This document shows, in pieces, positions 13,180 to 13,335 of a stretch of 13,335 nucleotides of DNA (position 1 is its first letter; each line of letters starts with the position of its first letter). The stretch is from DASCNA01 sp036011305. GTDB lineage: Bacteria; Verrucomicrobiota; Lentisphaeria; Victivallales; GWF2-38-69. The stretch is taken from the NCBI GenBank assembly GCA_036011305.1, contig DASCNA010000283.1, positions 1-13,335 on the forward strand, written 5' to 3'. Below the pieces are notes generated by a model, which was not told the origin of the DNA, searched no databases, and saw only the letters and a list, made by a program, of their open reading frames with translations. The translations under genes and the position numbers were made by a program.

Positions 13180-13335
13180 GTTAAAATCTCCGGTTTATCT
13201 TCATTTATTAATATCATATGTTCAAAGTGAGCTGATAACTTAGCATCAGCAGTGCGAACTGTCCAGCCATCTTTATCAGTTTTTACTATATGTGTGCCAA
13301 GGTTTAGCATTGGTTCAATTGCAAGAACCATTCCA
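13164..13335 (-). CDS. map: Methionine aminopeptidase, type I (3' end only)
   Basis: The last 56 codons of a minus-strand gene run from the window edge to TAA at 13166-13164. They read GMVLAIEPMLNLG, then DGWTVRTADAKLSAHFEHM and a short tail ending LTWQKK. This is the C-terminal part of type I methionine aminopeptidase, which removes the initiator methionine. The two glutamate metal ligands expected in this part are present, in IEP and in FEH. The start and the other metal ligands lie outside the window. The gene overlaps infA by 16 bases, extending the C-terminus a little beyond the usual end. The map-infA order is the normal one for this operon. Confidence 0.95.
   Translation of the reverse strand, partial: GMVLAIEPMLNLGTHIVKTDKDGWTVRTADAKLSAHFEHMILINEDKPEILTWQKK

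Noticed and set aside
1..13335. CRISPR array, tRNA, rRNA or intact insertion sequence
   Set aside because: No regularly spaced repeats, no cloverleaf-like or rRNA-like stretch, and no transposase reading frame were recognised on either strand.

Overview
This is an AT-rich bacterial window (visually about 30% GC, with one richer gene). It has a conserved translation-gene cluster at the right end and an accessory region on the left. Most genes are on the minus strand, and many have clear GGAG/AAGGAG-type ribosome binding sites. The right-end order, read on the minus strand, is map (3' end only), infA, rpmJ, rpsM, rpsK, rpsD, rpoA, rplQ: the classic bacterial spc/alpha-type block. The organism is therefore a bacterium using Shine-Dalgarno initiation. 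The SSF transporter, DapA-like aldolase, Fe-S aldo/keto reductase and RraA set, together with exported hydrolases and lipoproteins, fits an anaerobic or microaerophilic Gram-negative; Lentisphaerota/PVC is my best guess, at low confidence.

Region by region. 1-62 is probably the last codons of an upstream plus-strand gene. 63-365 holds a short perfect hairpin and a candidate promoter. 366-1097 (+) is a DUF4410-type lipoprotein of visibly higher GC. 1188-1541 (-) is a small lipoprotein of unknown function. 1670-5435 (-) and 5629-6288 (+) form an accessory catabolic cluster. It contains an SSF sodium:solute symporter translationally coupled to a DHDPS/N-acetylneuraminate-lyase family class I aldolase, an aldo/keto reductase with a two-cluster ferredoxin tail, and a divergently transcribed RraA/HMG-aldolase-like protein closed by a strong hairpin terminator. 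6362-9291 (-) carries three genes for exported proteins: an alkaline-phosphatase-superfamily phosphodiesterase, a Cys-containing secreted protein of unknown function, and a choloylglycine-hydrolase-family Ntn amidase. A strong minus-strand terminator at 9362-9393 closes the ribosomal operon.

How the genes may work together. The SSF carrier would import an acid or sugar-acid-like substrate and the reductase would oxidise or reduce it. The two mechanistically different pyruvate-type aldolases (Schiff-base DapA-like and metal-dependent RraA-like) would cleave it. This is inferred from gene neighbourhood; the substrate cannot be read from the sequence. The most unusual small-scale signal is a 29-bp near-identical repeat. 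One copy encodes the C-terminus of the 7661-8236 protein, and the other lies immediately after the phosphodiesterase stop codon, in the same frame. It looks like the relic of a second member of that secreted protein family. No CRISPR array, tRNA, rRNA or intact mobile element was seen.
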